A stretch of DNA of 64,000 nt, taken from Gentiana macrophylla. Lineage: Eukaryota; Streptophyta; Magnoliopsida; Gentianales; Gentianaceae. Where the stretch lies: positions 54,332 to 118,331 of the forward strand of contig JAOBSW010000183.1 in NCBI GenBank assembly GCA_026214975.1, given 5' to 3'. Below, piece by piece: positions 47,836 to 62,400 of this stretch (the stretch's first letter is position 1; each line of letters starts with the position of its first letter). The notes below the pieces were generated by a model. The model was not told where the DNA came from. It saw only the letters and a program-made list of their open reading frames with translations, and searched no databases. Made by a program: the position numbers and the translations under genes.

Positions 47836-50800
47836 AAATCCCTGTTTATAGTAAACTCTACAATACAATTATATAAAAAATTTGTGAACCCCCGTTTTGA
47901 GTAAAATCTAATACAATGATATACAAAAAGTTGTTGACCCCCCGTTTGAATTAAACTTTACTAATATTATATACAAAATGTTGTACACCCCTGTTTCGAC
48001 AAAACTCTACGATACAATTATATACAAAAAGTTGTAAACCCCTGTTTTGAGTAAATTTTACAACAATCAAATACAAAATGTTCTAAACCACCGTTTTGAG
48101 TAAACTCTACTATACCATTATATACAAAAAGTTGTAAACCCCTTTTTTGAGTAAACTCTACTACAATTATATACAAAAAGTTGTAAACCCCTGTTTTGAG
48201 AAAACTCTACTTAAATTATATACAAAAAGTTGAAAACCCCTATTTTGAGTAAGCACTACTATAATTTTATATACAAAAAGTTGTAAACCCCCGTTTAAAA
48301 AGTTGTAAACCCCCATTTTGAGTAAAATCTACTACACAATTATATACAAAAAGTTGTAAACCCACCATTTTGACAAAACTCTACTATTCAATTATATACA
48401 AAAAGTTGTAAACTTCCATTTGAGTAAACTCTACTACCATTATGTAAAAAAAGTTGTAAACCCACATTTTGAGTAAAATCTACTTACAATAATATACAAA
48501 AAGTTGTAAACCACCATTTTGAGTAAGCTTTACTACAATTATATACAAAAATTTGTAAATCCCCATTTTGAGTAAACTCTGCTATAATTTTATATACAAA
48601 AAGTTGTAAACCCCTGTTTCGAGTAAACTCTGCTCTACAATTATGTACAAAAAGTTGTAACCCCTCATTTTGAGTAAAATCTACTGTACAATTATATACA
48701 AAAAGTTGTAAACCCTCATTTTGAGTAAACATTACTACAATTATATACAAAAAGTTGCAAACCCCCATTTTGAGTAAACTTTACTACAATTATAGACAAA
48801 AATTTGTAAACTCCAATTTCGAGTAAACTCTGCTATAATTTTATATACAAAAAGTTTTAAAACCCCATTTTGAGTAAACTATGCTAGACAATTATATACT
48901 AAAAGTGGTAAACCCTCGTTTTGAGTAAACTATGCTACAATTATATACAAAAAGTTGTAAACTCCCGTTTTGAGTAAACTCTACTGCAATGATATACAAA
49001 AAAAGTTGTAAACCCGTGATTTGAGTAACCTCTAATACAAACATATACAAAAGTTGTAAACCCCTATTTTCAGTAAAATCTACTACACAATTATATACAA
49101 AAAGTTGTAAACCCCCATTTTGAGAAAACTCTACTATACAATTATATACAAAACTTGTAAACCCCTATTTTGAGTAAAATTTACTACAATTATATACTAA
49201 AATTTGTAAACCCCCATTTTGAGTAAACTGTACTAAAATAATATACAAATGTTGTAAACACCTGTTTCGACTAAACTACGATGCAATAATATACAAAAAG
49301 TTGTAAACCCCCGTTTTGAGTAAATTTTACAACAATTATATACAAAAAGTTCTAATCGCCCGTTTTGAGTAAACTCTACTATACCATTATATACAAAAAG
49401 TCGTAAACCCCCTTTTCGAGTACGCTATACTACAATCATATACAAAAAGTTGTAAACCCCCGTTTTGTGTAAACTCTAATAAATTATATACAAAAAGTGG
49501 TACACACCCGTTTTGAGTAAACTCTACTAAATTTATATACAAAAAGTTGTAAACCCCCGTTTTGAGTAAACACTACTATAATGTTATATACAAAAAGTTG
49601 TAAACCCTCGTTTTGAGTAAATTCTACTATACAATTATATAAAAAAAGTGGTAAACACATGTTTTGAGTAAACTCTAATACAATGATATACAAAAAGTTG
49701 TAAACCCCCATTTTGAGTAAATTCTCCTAAAATTATATACAAAAAGTTGTAAACACCCGTTTCGAGTAAACTCTACGATACAATTAAATACAAAAAGTTG
49801 TAAACCCCCGTTTCGAGTAAATTTTTCAACAATTATATACAAAAAGTTATAAACCCCTATTTTGAGTAAACTCTACTATACCATTATATACAAAAAGTTG
49901 TAAACCCCCGTTCTGAGTAAAACTCTACTACAATTATTTACAGAAGGTTGTAAACACCCTTTTTGAGTCAAATCTACTATACAATTATTTACAAAAAAGT
50001 AGTAAACCGCCGTTTTGAGTAAACTCTACTACATAGAAAATGTTGTAAACACTTATTTTGAGTAAACTCTACTAAAATTTTATATACAAAAAGTTGAAAA
50101 ACCCCGTTTTGAGTAAACTCTACTATACGATTATATACAAGATGTTGTAAACCCCTATTTTGAGTAAACTTGACTACATTTATATACAAAAAGTTGTAAA
50201 CCCCCTTTTTGAGTAAACTCTACTGTACATTTATATACAAAAAGTTGTAAACCCCCGTTTGAGTAATCTTTACTACAATTATATACAAAAAGTTGTAAAT
50301 CCCCGTTTTGTGTAAAATGTACTATACAATTATATACAAAAAGTTGTAAACCCCCATTTTGTGTAAACTTCACTATTATATATAAAAATTTGTAAACCCC
50401 CGTTGGGAGTAAACTCTGATATAATTTTATATACAATACGTTGTAAACCCTAGTTTCGCATAAACTCTACTATACAAATATGTAAAAAAAAGTTGTAAAC
50501 CCACGTTTGAAGTAAACTCTACTACAATTATATACAAAAAGTTGTAAACCCCCATTTTGAGTAAAATCTACTATACAATTATATACAAAAAGTTGTAAAC
50601 CCTTATTTTGAGTAAACTTTACTACAATTATATAAAAAAAGTTGTAAGCCCCCCATTTTGAATAAACTATGCTATACTTTTATATACAAAAGTTGTAAAC
50701 CCCGCTTTGAGTAAACTCGCTATCTGATTATAAACAAAAAATTGTAAACCCCCGTTTTGAGTAAACTCTACTATAATTATATACAAATAGTTGTAAACCA

Positions 50801-53774
50801 CCATTTTGAGTACACTCTACTACAATTATATACAAAAAAGTTGTAAACCCCTGGTTTGAGTAAACTCTACTACAATATACAAAAAGTTGTAAACCCCGGT
50901 TTTGAGTAAACTCGAATACATTTATATACAAAAAGTTGTAAACACCCGTTTTGAGTAAACTTTACTAAAATTATATACAAAAAGTTGTAAACCTCCGTTT
51001 TGAGTAAACTCTGCTACAATTATATACAAATAGTTGTAAACCCCTATTTTGAGTAAACATAACTACAATTATATACAAAAAACTTGTAAACCCCCTGTTT
51101 GAGTAAACTTTACTTCAATATACAAACTGTTGTAAACCCCCGTTTTGAGTAACTATAATACAATGATATACAAAAAGTTGTAAACCCCCGTTTTGAGTAA
51201 ACTCTACTAAAATTATAGACAAAAAGTTGTAAACCCATGTTTCGAGTAAACTCTATGATACAATTATAAACAAAAAGTTGTAAACCCCTGTTTAAATTCT
51301 ACATCAATTATATACAAAAAGTTCTAAACCTCCGTTTTGAGTAAACTTTTCTATACCATCATATACAAAAAGTTGTAAACCCTGTTTTGAGTAAACTCTA
51401 CTACAATTTTATACAAAAATTTGTAAACCCCTGTTTTGAGTCAAATCTACTATAATATTATATATAAAAAGTTGTCAACCGCCGTTTTGAGTAAACTCTA
51501 CTACAATTATATACAAAATGTTGTAAACCCCTATTTTGAGTATACTCTACTATAATTTTATATACAAAAAATTGTAAACCCCTGTTTGAGTACACTCTAA
51601 TATACGATTATATACAAGAAGTTGTAAACCCCCGTTTTGAGTAAACCTGACTACAATTATATACAAGAACTTGTAAACCCCCGTTTTGAGTAAACTCTAT
51701 TATACAATTATATACAAAAAGTTGTAAACCCTCGTCTGAGTAAACTCTCCTACAATTTTATACAAAAAGTTTTAAACCTCCGTTTTGAGTAAAATCTACA
51801 ATACAATTATATACAAAAAGTTGTGAACCCCCATTTTGAGTAAACTTTACTACAATTATATACAAATATTTTTAAACCCCCATTTTGAGTAAACTCTGCT
51901 GTAATTTTATAAACAAAAGTTGTAAACCCCCGTTTTGAGTAAACTCTGCTATTATGTACAAAAAGTTGTAAACCCCTGTTTTGTATAAACTCCACTACAA
52001 TTATATACAAAAAGTTGTAAACCCCCGATTTGAGTAAAATCTACTATACAATTATACACAAAAAGTTGTAAACCCCCATTTTGAGTAAACTTTACAACAT
52101 TTAGAGAAAAAAAAGTTGTAAACCCCCATTTATAGTAAAGTCTGCTACAACTTAATATTCAAAATGTTGTAAACCCCCATTTCAAGTAAACACTGCTATA
52201 CAATTATATACAAAAAGTTGTAAACATCCGTTTTGAGTAAACTCAACTATAATTATATATAAAAAGTTGTAAACCCCCGTTTTGAGTAAACTCTGCTACA
52301 ATGATATATAAAAAGGTTGTAAACTCCCGGTTTGAGTAAACTCTACTACAATCATATCCAAAAGGTTGTAAAACCCCGTTTTGAGTAAACTCTAATACAA
52401 TTATATACTAAAATTTGAAAACGCCCGTTTTGAGTAAACTCTACTAAAATTATATAAAAAAAGTTGTAAACACCCGTTTTGAGTAAACACTATTATAATT
52501 TTATATACGAAAAGTTGTAAACCCCCATATTTGAGTAAACACTACTATACAATTATACAAAAAACTTGTAAATCCCCGTTTTGAGTAAACTCAAATACAA
52601 TTATATACAAAAAGTTGTAAGCCCCCGTTTTGAGTGAACTCTATTAAAATTATATACAAAAAGTTGTAAACCCCGATTTCGAGTAAACTCTACGATACAA
52701 TTATATACAAAAAGTTGTAAACCCCTATTTCGAGTAAATTCAACAACAATTATATACAACAAGTTCTAAACCACTGTTTTGAGTAAACTCTACAACAATT
52801 ATATACAAAAAGTTGTAAACACCCGTTTTGAGTCAAATATACTATACAATTATACACAAAAAGTTGTAAACCGCCATTTTGAGTAAACACTAGTACAAGT
52901 ATGTACAAAACGTTGTAAACCCCTATTTTGAGTAAACTCAACTATAATTTTATATACAAAAATTTGTAAACAATCGTATTGAGTAAACTCTACTATACGA
53001 TTATATACAAGAAGTTGTAAACCTCCGTTTAGTAAACTTGACTACAATTAAATACAAAAAAACCCCGCTTTAAGAAAACTCTGCTATACAATTATATACA
53101 AAAAGTTGTAAACCACCGTTTGAGTAAACTCTACTATATTCTATACAAAAAGTTATAAACACCCCGTTTGAGTAAAATCTACTATACGATTATATACAAA
53201 AAGTTGTAAACCCCATTTTGAGTTAACTTTACTACAATTTTATACAAAAATTTGTAAATCCCTATTTCGAGTAAACTCTGCAATAATTTTATATACAAAA
53301 AGTTGAAAACCCCGTTTCGAGTAAAGTCTGCTATACAATTATGTACAAAAAGTTGTAAACCCCCGTTTTGAGCAAACTCTACCACAATGATATGCAAAAA
53401 GTTGTAACCCCCCATTTTGTACAAAAAGTTGTAAACCCTCAATTTGAGTGAACTTTACTACAATTATATACAAAATGTAGTAAACCCCCATTTTCAGTAA
53501 ACTTTACTACAATGATATACAAAGTTGTAACCTCCGAATCGAGTAAACTATTCTATACAATTTACTAAAAGTTGTAAACCCTCGTTTTGAGTAAACTCTA
53601 CTACAATTATAAACAAAAAGTTGTAAACCCCCGTTTTGAGTAAACTCTAGTACAATTATATACAAAAAAGTTGTAAACCCCTGGATTGAGTAAACTTTAC
53701 TACAATCATATACAAAAAGTTGTAAACCCCCATTTTGAGTAAACACTACTTTAATTTCATATACAAAAAGTTGT
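47836..53774. repeat. Satellite macro-repeat copy H4 (5.9 kb, complete)
   Basis: All markers in order: S 47836, B 48293, E about 49943, D about 50398, C about 51290, A about 53057, F about 53406. Best reference copy. Confidence 0.8.
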
Positions 53775-56700
53775 AAATCCCTGTTTTTAGTAAACTCTAC
53801 AATACAATTATATAAAAAATTTGTAAACCCCCGTTTTGAGTAAACTCTAATACAATTGTATACAAAAGGTTGTTGACCCCCCGTTTGAATTAAACTTTAC
53901 TAATATTATATACAAAATGTTGTAAACCCCTGTTTCGACAAAACTCTACGATACAATTATATACAAAAAGTTGTAAACCCCTGTTTCGAGTAAATTTTAC
54001 AACAATCATATACAAAATGTTCTAAACCACCATTTTGAGTAAACTCTACTATACCATTATATACAAAAAGTTGTAAACCCCTTTTTTGAGTAAACTCTAC
54101 TACAATTATATACAAAAAGTTGTAAACCCCCTGTTTTGAGAAAACTCTACTTAAATTGTATACGAAAAGTTAAAAACCCCTATTTTGAGTAAGCACTACT
54201 ATAATTTTATATACAAAAAGTTGTAAACCCCCGTTTAAAAAGTTGTAAACCCCCATTTTGAGTAAAATCTACTACACAATTAAATACAAAAAGTTGTAAA
54301 CCCACCATTTTGAGAAAACTCTACTATACAATTATATACAAAAAGTTGTAAACACCCATTTGAGTAAACTCTACTACAATTATGTAAAAAAAGTTGTAAA
54401 CCCACGTTTTGAGTAAAATCTACTATACAATAATATACAAAAAGTTGTAAACCACCATTTTGAGTAAGCTTTACTACAATTATATACAAAAATTTGTAAA
54501 TCCCTATTTTGAGTAAACTCTGCTATAATTTTATATACAAAAAGTTGTAAACCCCCTTTTCGATTAAACTCTGCTCTACAATTATGTACAAAAAGTTGTA
54601 AACCCCCATTTGAGTAAACTCTACTACAATTATGTACAAAAAGTTGTAACCCCTCATTTTGAGAAAAATCTACTGTACAATTATAAACAAGAAGTTGTAA
54701 ACCCTCATTTTGAGTAAACTTTACTACAATTATATACAAAAAGTTGTTAACCCCCATTTTGAGTAAACTTTACTACAATTATAGACAAAAATTTGTAAAC
54801 TCCAATTTCGAGTAAACTCTGCTATAATTTTAAATACAAAAAGTTTTCAACCCCCATTTTGAGTAAACTATGCTATACAATTATATAAAAAAAGTTGTAA
54901 ACCCTTGTTATGAGTAAACTATACTACAATTATACACAAAAAGTTATAAACTCCCGTTTTGAGTAAACTCTACTACAATTATATACAAAAAATGTTGTAA
55001 ACCCGTGATTTGAGTAACCTTTACTACAAACATATACAAAAGTTGTAAACCCCTATTTTCAGTAAAATCTACTACACAATTATATACAAAAAGTTGTAAA
55101 CCCCCATTTTGAGAAAACTATACTATACAATTATATACAAAAGTTGAAAAACCCTATTTTGAGTAAACTTTACTACAATTATATTCAAAAAATTTAAACC
55201 CCCATTTTAAGAAAACTCTACTAAAATAATATACAAAAGTTGTAAACCCCTGTTTCGACAAAACTACGATACAATAATATACGAAAAGTTGTAAACCCCC
55301 GTTTCGAGTAAATTTTACAACAATTATATACAAAAAGTTCTAATCCCCCGTTTTGAGTAAACTCTACTATACCATTATATACAAAAAGTTGTAAACCTCC
55401 TTTTCGAGTACGCTATACTACAATCATATACAAAAAGTTGTAAACCCCCGTTTTGTGTAAACTCTAATAAAATTATATACAAAAAGTTGTAAACACCCGT
55501 TTTGAGTAAACTCTATTAAAATTATATATAAAAGTTGTAAACCCCCGTTTTGAGTAAACACTACTATAATTTTATATACAAAAAGTTGTAAACCCTCGTT
55601 TTGAGTAAATTCTACTATACAATTATATAAAAAAGTTGTAAACCCTTATTTTGAGTATACTCTAATACAATGATATACAATTATATACAAAAAGTTGTAA
55701 ACCCCCATTTTGAGTAAATTCTGCTAAAATTATATACAAAAAGTTGTAAACCCCCGTTTCGAGTAAACTCTACGATACAATTACGTACAAAAAGTTGTAA
55801 ACCCCCGTTTCTAGAAAATTCTTCAACAATTATATAAAAAAGTTCTAAACCCCTGTTTTGAGTAAACTCTACTATACCATTATATACAAAAAGTTATAAA
55901 CCCCCGTTCTGAGTAAAACACTACTACAATTATTTACAGAAGGTTGTAAACACCCTTTTTGAGTCAAATCTACTATACAATTATTTACAACAAGTATTTA
56001 ACCGCCGTTTTGAGTAAACTCTACTACATACAAAATGTTGTAAACCTCTATTTTGAGTAAACTCTACTAAAATTTTATTTACAAAAAGTTGTAAACCCCC
56101 TGTTTTGAGTAAACTCTACTATACGATTATATACAAGAAGTTGTAAACCCCTATTTTGAGTAAACTCGACTTCATTTATAAACAAAAAGTTGTAAACCCT
56201 CTTTTTGAGTAAACTCTACTGTACATTTTAATACAAAAAGTTGTAAACCCCCGTTTGAGTAATCATTACAACAATTATATACAAAAAGTTGTAAATCCTC
56301 ATTTTGAGTAAAATGTACTATACAATTATATACAAAAAGTTGTAATCCCCCATTTTGAGTAAACTTCAATATTATATACAAAAATTTGTAAACCCCCGTT
56401 GGGAGTAAACTCTGCTATAATTTTCTTTACAATACGTTTTAAACCCCAGTATCGCATAAACTATGCTATACAAATATGTAAAAAAAAGTTGTAAACCCCC
56501 GTTTTGAGTAAACTCTACTACAATTATATACAAAAAGTTGTAAACCCCCATTTTGAGTAAAATCTACTATACAATTATATACAAAAAGTTGTAAACCCCT
56601 ATTTTGAGTAAACTTTACTACAATTATATAAAAAAGTTGTAAGCCCCCATTTTGAGTAAACTCTGCTATACTTTTATATACAAAAAGTTGTAAACCCCCG

Positions 56701-59477
56701 CTTTGAGTAAACTCTACTATACATTTATAAACAAAAAATTATAAACCCCCGTTTTGAGTAAACTCTACTATAATTATATACAAATAGTTGTAAACCCCCA
56801 TTTTGAGTAAACTCTACTACAATTATATACAAAAAAGTTGTAAACCCCTGGTTTGAGTAAACTCTACTACAATATACAAAAAGTTGTAAACCCCCGTTTT
56901 GAGTAAACTCGAATACAATTATATACAAAAAGTTGTAAACACCCGTTTTGTGTAAACTTTACTAAAATTATATACAAAAAGTTGTAAACCCCCGTTTTGA
57001 GTAAACTCTACTACAATTATATACAAATAGTTGTAAACCCCCATTTTGAGTAAACTTTACTACAATTATATACAAAAAACTTGTAAACCCCCGGTTTGAG
57101 TAAACTCTACTTCAATATACAAACAGTTGTAAACCCCCATTTTGAGTAACTATAATACAATAATATTCAAAAAGTTGTAAACCCCCGTTTTGAGTAAACT
57201 CTACTAAAATTATATACAAAAAGTTGTAAACCCATGTTTCGAGTAAACTCAATGATACAATTATATACAAAAAGTTGTAAACCCTTGTTTAAATTCTACA
57301 TCAATTATAAACAATAAGTTCTAAACCTCCGTTTTGAGTAAACTTTACTATACCATCATATACAAAAAGTTGTAAACCCTGTTTTGAGTAAACTCTACTA
57401 CAATTTTATACAAAAAGTTGTAAACCCTCGTTTTGAGTCAAATCTACTATAGTATTATATATAAAAAGTTGTCAACCGCCGTTTTGAGTAAACTCTATTA
57501 CAATTATATACAAAATGTTGTAAACCACCTATTTTGAGTATACTCTACTATAAATTTATATACAAAAAGTTGTAAACCCCTATTTTGAGTAAACTCTAAA
57601 ATACGATTATATACAAGAAGTTGTGAACCCCCGTTTTGAGTAAACCGGACTACAATTATATACAAGAACTTGTAAACCCCCGTTTTGAGTAAACTCTACT
57701 ATACAATTATACACAAAAAGTTGTAAACCCTCGTTTGAGTAAACTCTCCTACAATTATATACAAAAAGTTTTAAACCTCCGTTTTGAGTAAAATCTACAA
57801 TACAATTATATACAAAAAGTTGTGAACCGCCGTTTTGAGTAAACTTTACTACAATTATATACAAATATTTCCAAACCCCCATTTTGAGTAAACTCTGCTA
57901 TAATTTTATATACAAAAGTTGTAAACCCCCTTTTCGAGTAAACTCTGCTATTATGTACAAAAAGTTGTTAACCCCTGTTTTGTATAAACTCCACTACAAT
58001 TATTTTTAAAAAGTTGAAAACCCCCATTTTGAGTAAAATCTACTATACAATTATACACAAAAAGTTGTAAACCCCCATTTTGAGTAAACTTTACAACATT
58101 TATAGAAAAAAAAGTTGTAAACCCCTATTTATAGTAAAATGCTACAACTTAATATACAAAAAGTTGTAAACCCCATTTTCGATAAACTCGCTTTATACAA
58201 TTATATACAAAAAGTTGTAAACATCCGTTTTGAGTAAACTCAACTACAATTATATATAAAAAGTTGTAAACCCCCGTTTTGAGTAAACTCTGCTACAATG
58301 ATATATAAAAAAGTATGAACTCCCGGTTTGAGTAAACTCTACTACAATCATATCCAAAAAGTTGTAAAACCCCGTTTTGAGTATACTCTACGATACAATT
58401 ATATACAAAAAGTTGTAAACCCCTATTTATTTAGTGTAAATTCAACAACAATTATATACAAAAAGTTCTAAACCCGGTTTGAGTAAACTCTACAACAATT
58501 ATATACAAAAAGTTGTAAACCCCGTTTTGAGTCAAATATACTATACAATTATATACAAAAAGTTGTAAACCGCCGTTTTGAGTAAACACTACTACAAGTC
58601 TGTACAAAACGTTGTAAACCCCTATTTAGAGTAAACTCTACTATAATTTTATATACAAAAATTTGTAAACAACCGTATTGGGTAAACTCTACTATACAAT
58701 TATATACAAGAAGTTGTAAACCTCCGTTTAGTAAAGTCGACTACAATTAAATACCAAAAAACCCCGTTTTAAGAAAACTCTGCTATACAATTATATACAA
58801 AAAGTTGTAAACCACCGTTTGAGTAAACTTTACTATATTCTATACAAAAAGTTATTAACACCCCATTTGAAAAAAATCTGCTATACGATTATATACAAAA
58901 AAGTTGTAAACCCTATTTTGAGTTAACTTTACTACAATTTTATACAAAAATTTGTAAATCCCTATTTCGAGTAAACTCTGCAATAATTTTATATACAAAA
59001 AGTTGTAAACCCCGTTTCGAGTAAAGTCTGTTATACAATTATGTACAAAAAGTTGTAAACCCCTATTTTGAGCAAACTCTACTACAATTATATGCAAAAA
59101 AGTTGTAACCCCCCATTTTGTACAAAAAGTTGTAAACCATCAATTTGAGTGAACTTTACTACAATTATATACAAAAAGTTGTAAACCCCCATTTTGAGTA
59201 AACTTTACAACAATTATATACAAAAAGTTGTAAACTCCGAATCGAGTAAACAATTCTATACAATTTACTAAAAGTTGTAAACCCTCGTTTTGAGTAAACT
59301 CTACTACAATTATAAACAAAAGGTTGTAAACCCCCGTTTTGAGTAAACTCTAGTACAATTATATACATAAAAGTTCTAAACCCCCGGATAGAGTAAACTT
59401 TACTACAATCATATACAAAAAGTTGTAAACCGCCATTTTGAGTAAACACTACTATAATTTCATATTCAAAAAGTTGT
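53775..59477. repeat. Satellite macro-repeat copy H5 (5.7 kb)
   Basis: S 53775, B 54233, E about 55940, D about 56397, C about 57286, A about 58760, F about 59107. E, D and C each lie close to 6.0 kb from their H4 partners; A and F lie 5.7 kb away, so about 300 bp is missing between C and A. Confidence 0.8.
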
Positions 59478-62400
59478 AAATCCCCGTTTTTAGTAAACTC
59501 TACAATACAATTATATAAAAAATTTGTAAACCCCCGTTTTGAGTAAACTCTAATACAATGATATACAAAAAGTTGTTGACACCCCGTTTGAATTAAACTT
59601 TACTAATATTATGTACAAAATGTTAAAAACCCCTGTTTCGACAAAACTCTATGATACAATTATATACAAATAGTTGTAAACCCCTGTTTCGAGTAAATTT
59701 TACAACAATCAAATACAAAATGTTCTAAACCACCGTTTTGAGTAAACTCTGCTCTACAATTATGTACAAAAAGTTGTAAACCCCTATTTGAGTAAACTGT
59801 ACTACAATTATGTATAAAAAGTTGTAACCCCTCATTTTGAGTAAAATCTACTGTACAATTATATACAAAAAGTTGTAAATCCTCATTATGAGTAAACATT
59901 ACTACAATTATATACAAAAAGTTGTAAACCCCTATTTTGAGTAAACTTTACTACAATTATAGACAAAAATTTGTAAACTCCAATTTCGAGTAAACTCTGC
60001 TATAATTTTATATACAAAAAGTTTTAAACCCCCATTTTGAGTAAACTATGCTATACAATTATATACTAAAAGTTATAAACCCTCGTTTTGAGTAAACTAT
60101 ACTACAATTATATACAAAAAGTTGTAAACCCCCATTTTGAGAAAACTCTACTATACAATTATATACAAAAGTTGTAAACCTCTATTTTGAGTAAACTTTA
60201 CTACAATTATATACAAAAATTTGTAAACCCCCATTTTGAGTAAACTCTACTAAAATAATATACAAAAGTTGTAAACCCCTGTTTCGACTAATCTACGATA
60301 CAATAATATACGAAAAGTTGTAAACACCCGTTTCGAGTAAATTTTACAACAACTATATACAAAAAGTTCTAATCCCCCGTTTTGAGCAAACTCTACTATA
60401 CCATTATATACAAAAAGTTGTAAATCCCCTTTTCGAGTACGCTATACTACAATTATATTCAAAAAGTTGTAAACCCACGTTTTGAGTAAACTCTACTTAA
60501 ATTATATACAATAAGTTGTAAACCCCCATTTTCAATAAACACTACTATCATTTTATATACAAAAAGTTGTAAACCCCCATTTTGTGTAAAATCTACTACA
60601 CAATTATATACAAAAAGTTGTAAACCCCCATTTTGAGTAAACTTTACACAATTATATACAAAAAGTTGTAAACCCCCATTTTGAGTAAACTCTGCTATAA
60701 TTTCATATACAAAAAGTTATAAACCCTCGTTTCGAGTAAACTCTACTATACAATTATATACAAAAAGTTGTAAACCCCGTTTTGAGTAAACTCTACTACA
60801 ATTAAATACAAAATATTTGTAAACCCCCGGTTTGAATAAACCCTACTTCAATCATATACAAAAAGTTGCAAACCTCCGTTGTGAGCAAACCCCCGTTGCG
60901 AGTAATACCCCGTTTTGAGTGAAATCTACTATACAATTATATACAAAAAGTTGTAAACCCCCATTTTGAGTAAACTTTACTACCATTATATATAAAAATT
61001 TGCAGTCCCCATTTCGAGTAAACTCTGCTACAATTTTATATAAAAAATGTAGTAAACCTCCGTTTCGAGTAAACTCTACTACAATCATATACAAAAAGTT
61101 GTAAATCCCCATTTTGAGTACACACTATTATAATTTCATATACAAAAAATTGTAAACCCCCGTTTTGAGTAAACTCTACAATACAATTATATAAAAAAGT
61201 TGTAAACCCCCGTTTTCAGTAAAGTCTAATACAATGATATACAAAAAGTTGTTAACCCCCATTTTGAGTAAACTCTACTAAAATTATATACAAAAATTTG
61301 TAAACCCCTATTTTGACTAAACTCTACGATACAATTATAAACAAAAAGTTGTAAACCCCCGTTTCGAGTAAATTTTACAACAATTATATACAAAAAGTTC
61401 TAAACCTCCGTTTTGAGTAAACTCTACTATACCATTATATACAAAAAGTTGTAAACCCCCTTTTTGAGTAAACTCTACTACAATTATATACATAAAGTTG
61501 TAAATCACCGTTTTGGGTAAACTCAACTTAAATTATATACAAAAAGTTGAACCCCCATTTTGAGTAAGCACTACTATAATTTTATATACAAAAAGTTGTA
61601 AACCCCCATTTAAAAAGTTTTAAACCCCTATTTTGAGTAAAATCTACTACACAATTATATACAAAGAGTTGTAAACCCCTATTTTGAGAAAACTCTACTA
61701 TACAATTATATACAAAAGTTGTAAACCCCAATTTTGAGTAAACTTTACTACAATTATATACAAAAATTTGTAAACCACCGTTTTGAGTAAACTCTACTAA
61801 AATTATATACAAAAAGTTGTAAAGCCCAGTTTCGACTAAACTACGATACAATTAAATACGAAAAGTTGTAAACCCCCGTTTCGAGTAAATTTTACAACAA
61901 TTATATACAAAAAGTTCTAATCCCCCGTTTTGAGTAACTCTACTATACCATTATATACAAAAAGTTGTAAACCCCTTTTTCGAGTACACTATACTACAAT
62001 TATACACAAAAAGTTGTAAACCCCGTTTTGAGTAAACTCTACTTAAATTATATACAATAAGTTGTAAACCCCCGTTTTGAGTAAACACTACTATAATTTT
62101 ATATACAAAAAGTTGTAAACCCCCATGTTGAGTAAAATCTACTTCACAATTATATACAAAAAGTTGTAAACCTCCATTTTGTGTAACCTTTACAACAATT
62201 ATATACAAAAAATTGTAAACCCCAATTTTGAGTAAACTCTCCTATAATTTCATATACAAAATTTTGTAAACCCTTATTTTGAGTAAACTCTACTATACAA
62301 TTATATATAAAAAGTTGTAAACCCCCATTTTGAGTAAACTCTAGTATAATTATATACGACAAAGTAATAACCCCCGTTTTGAGTAAACTCTACTATAATT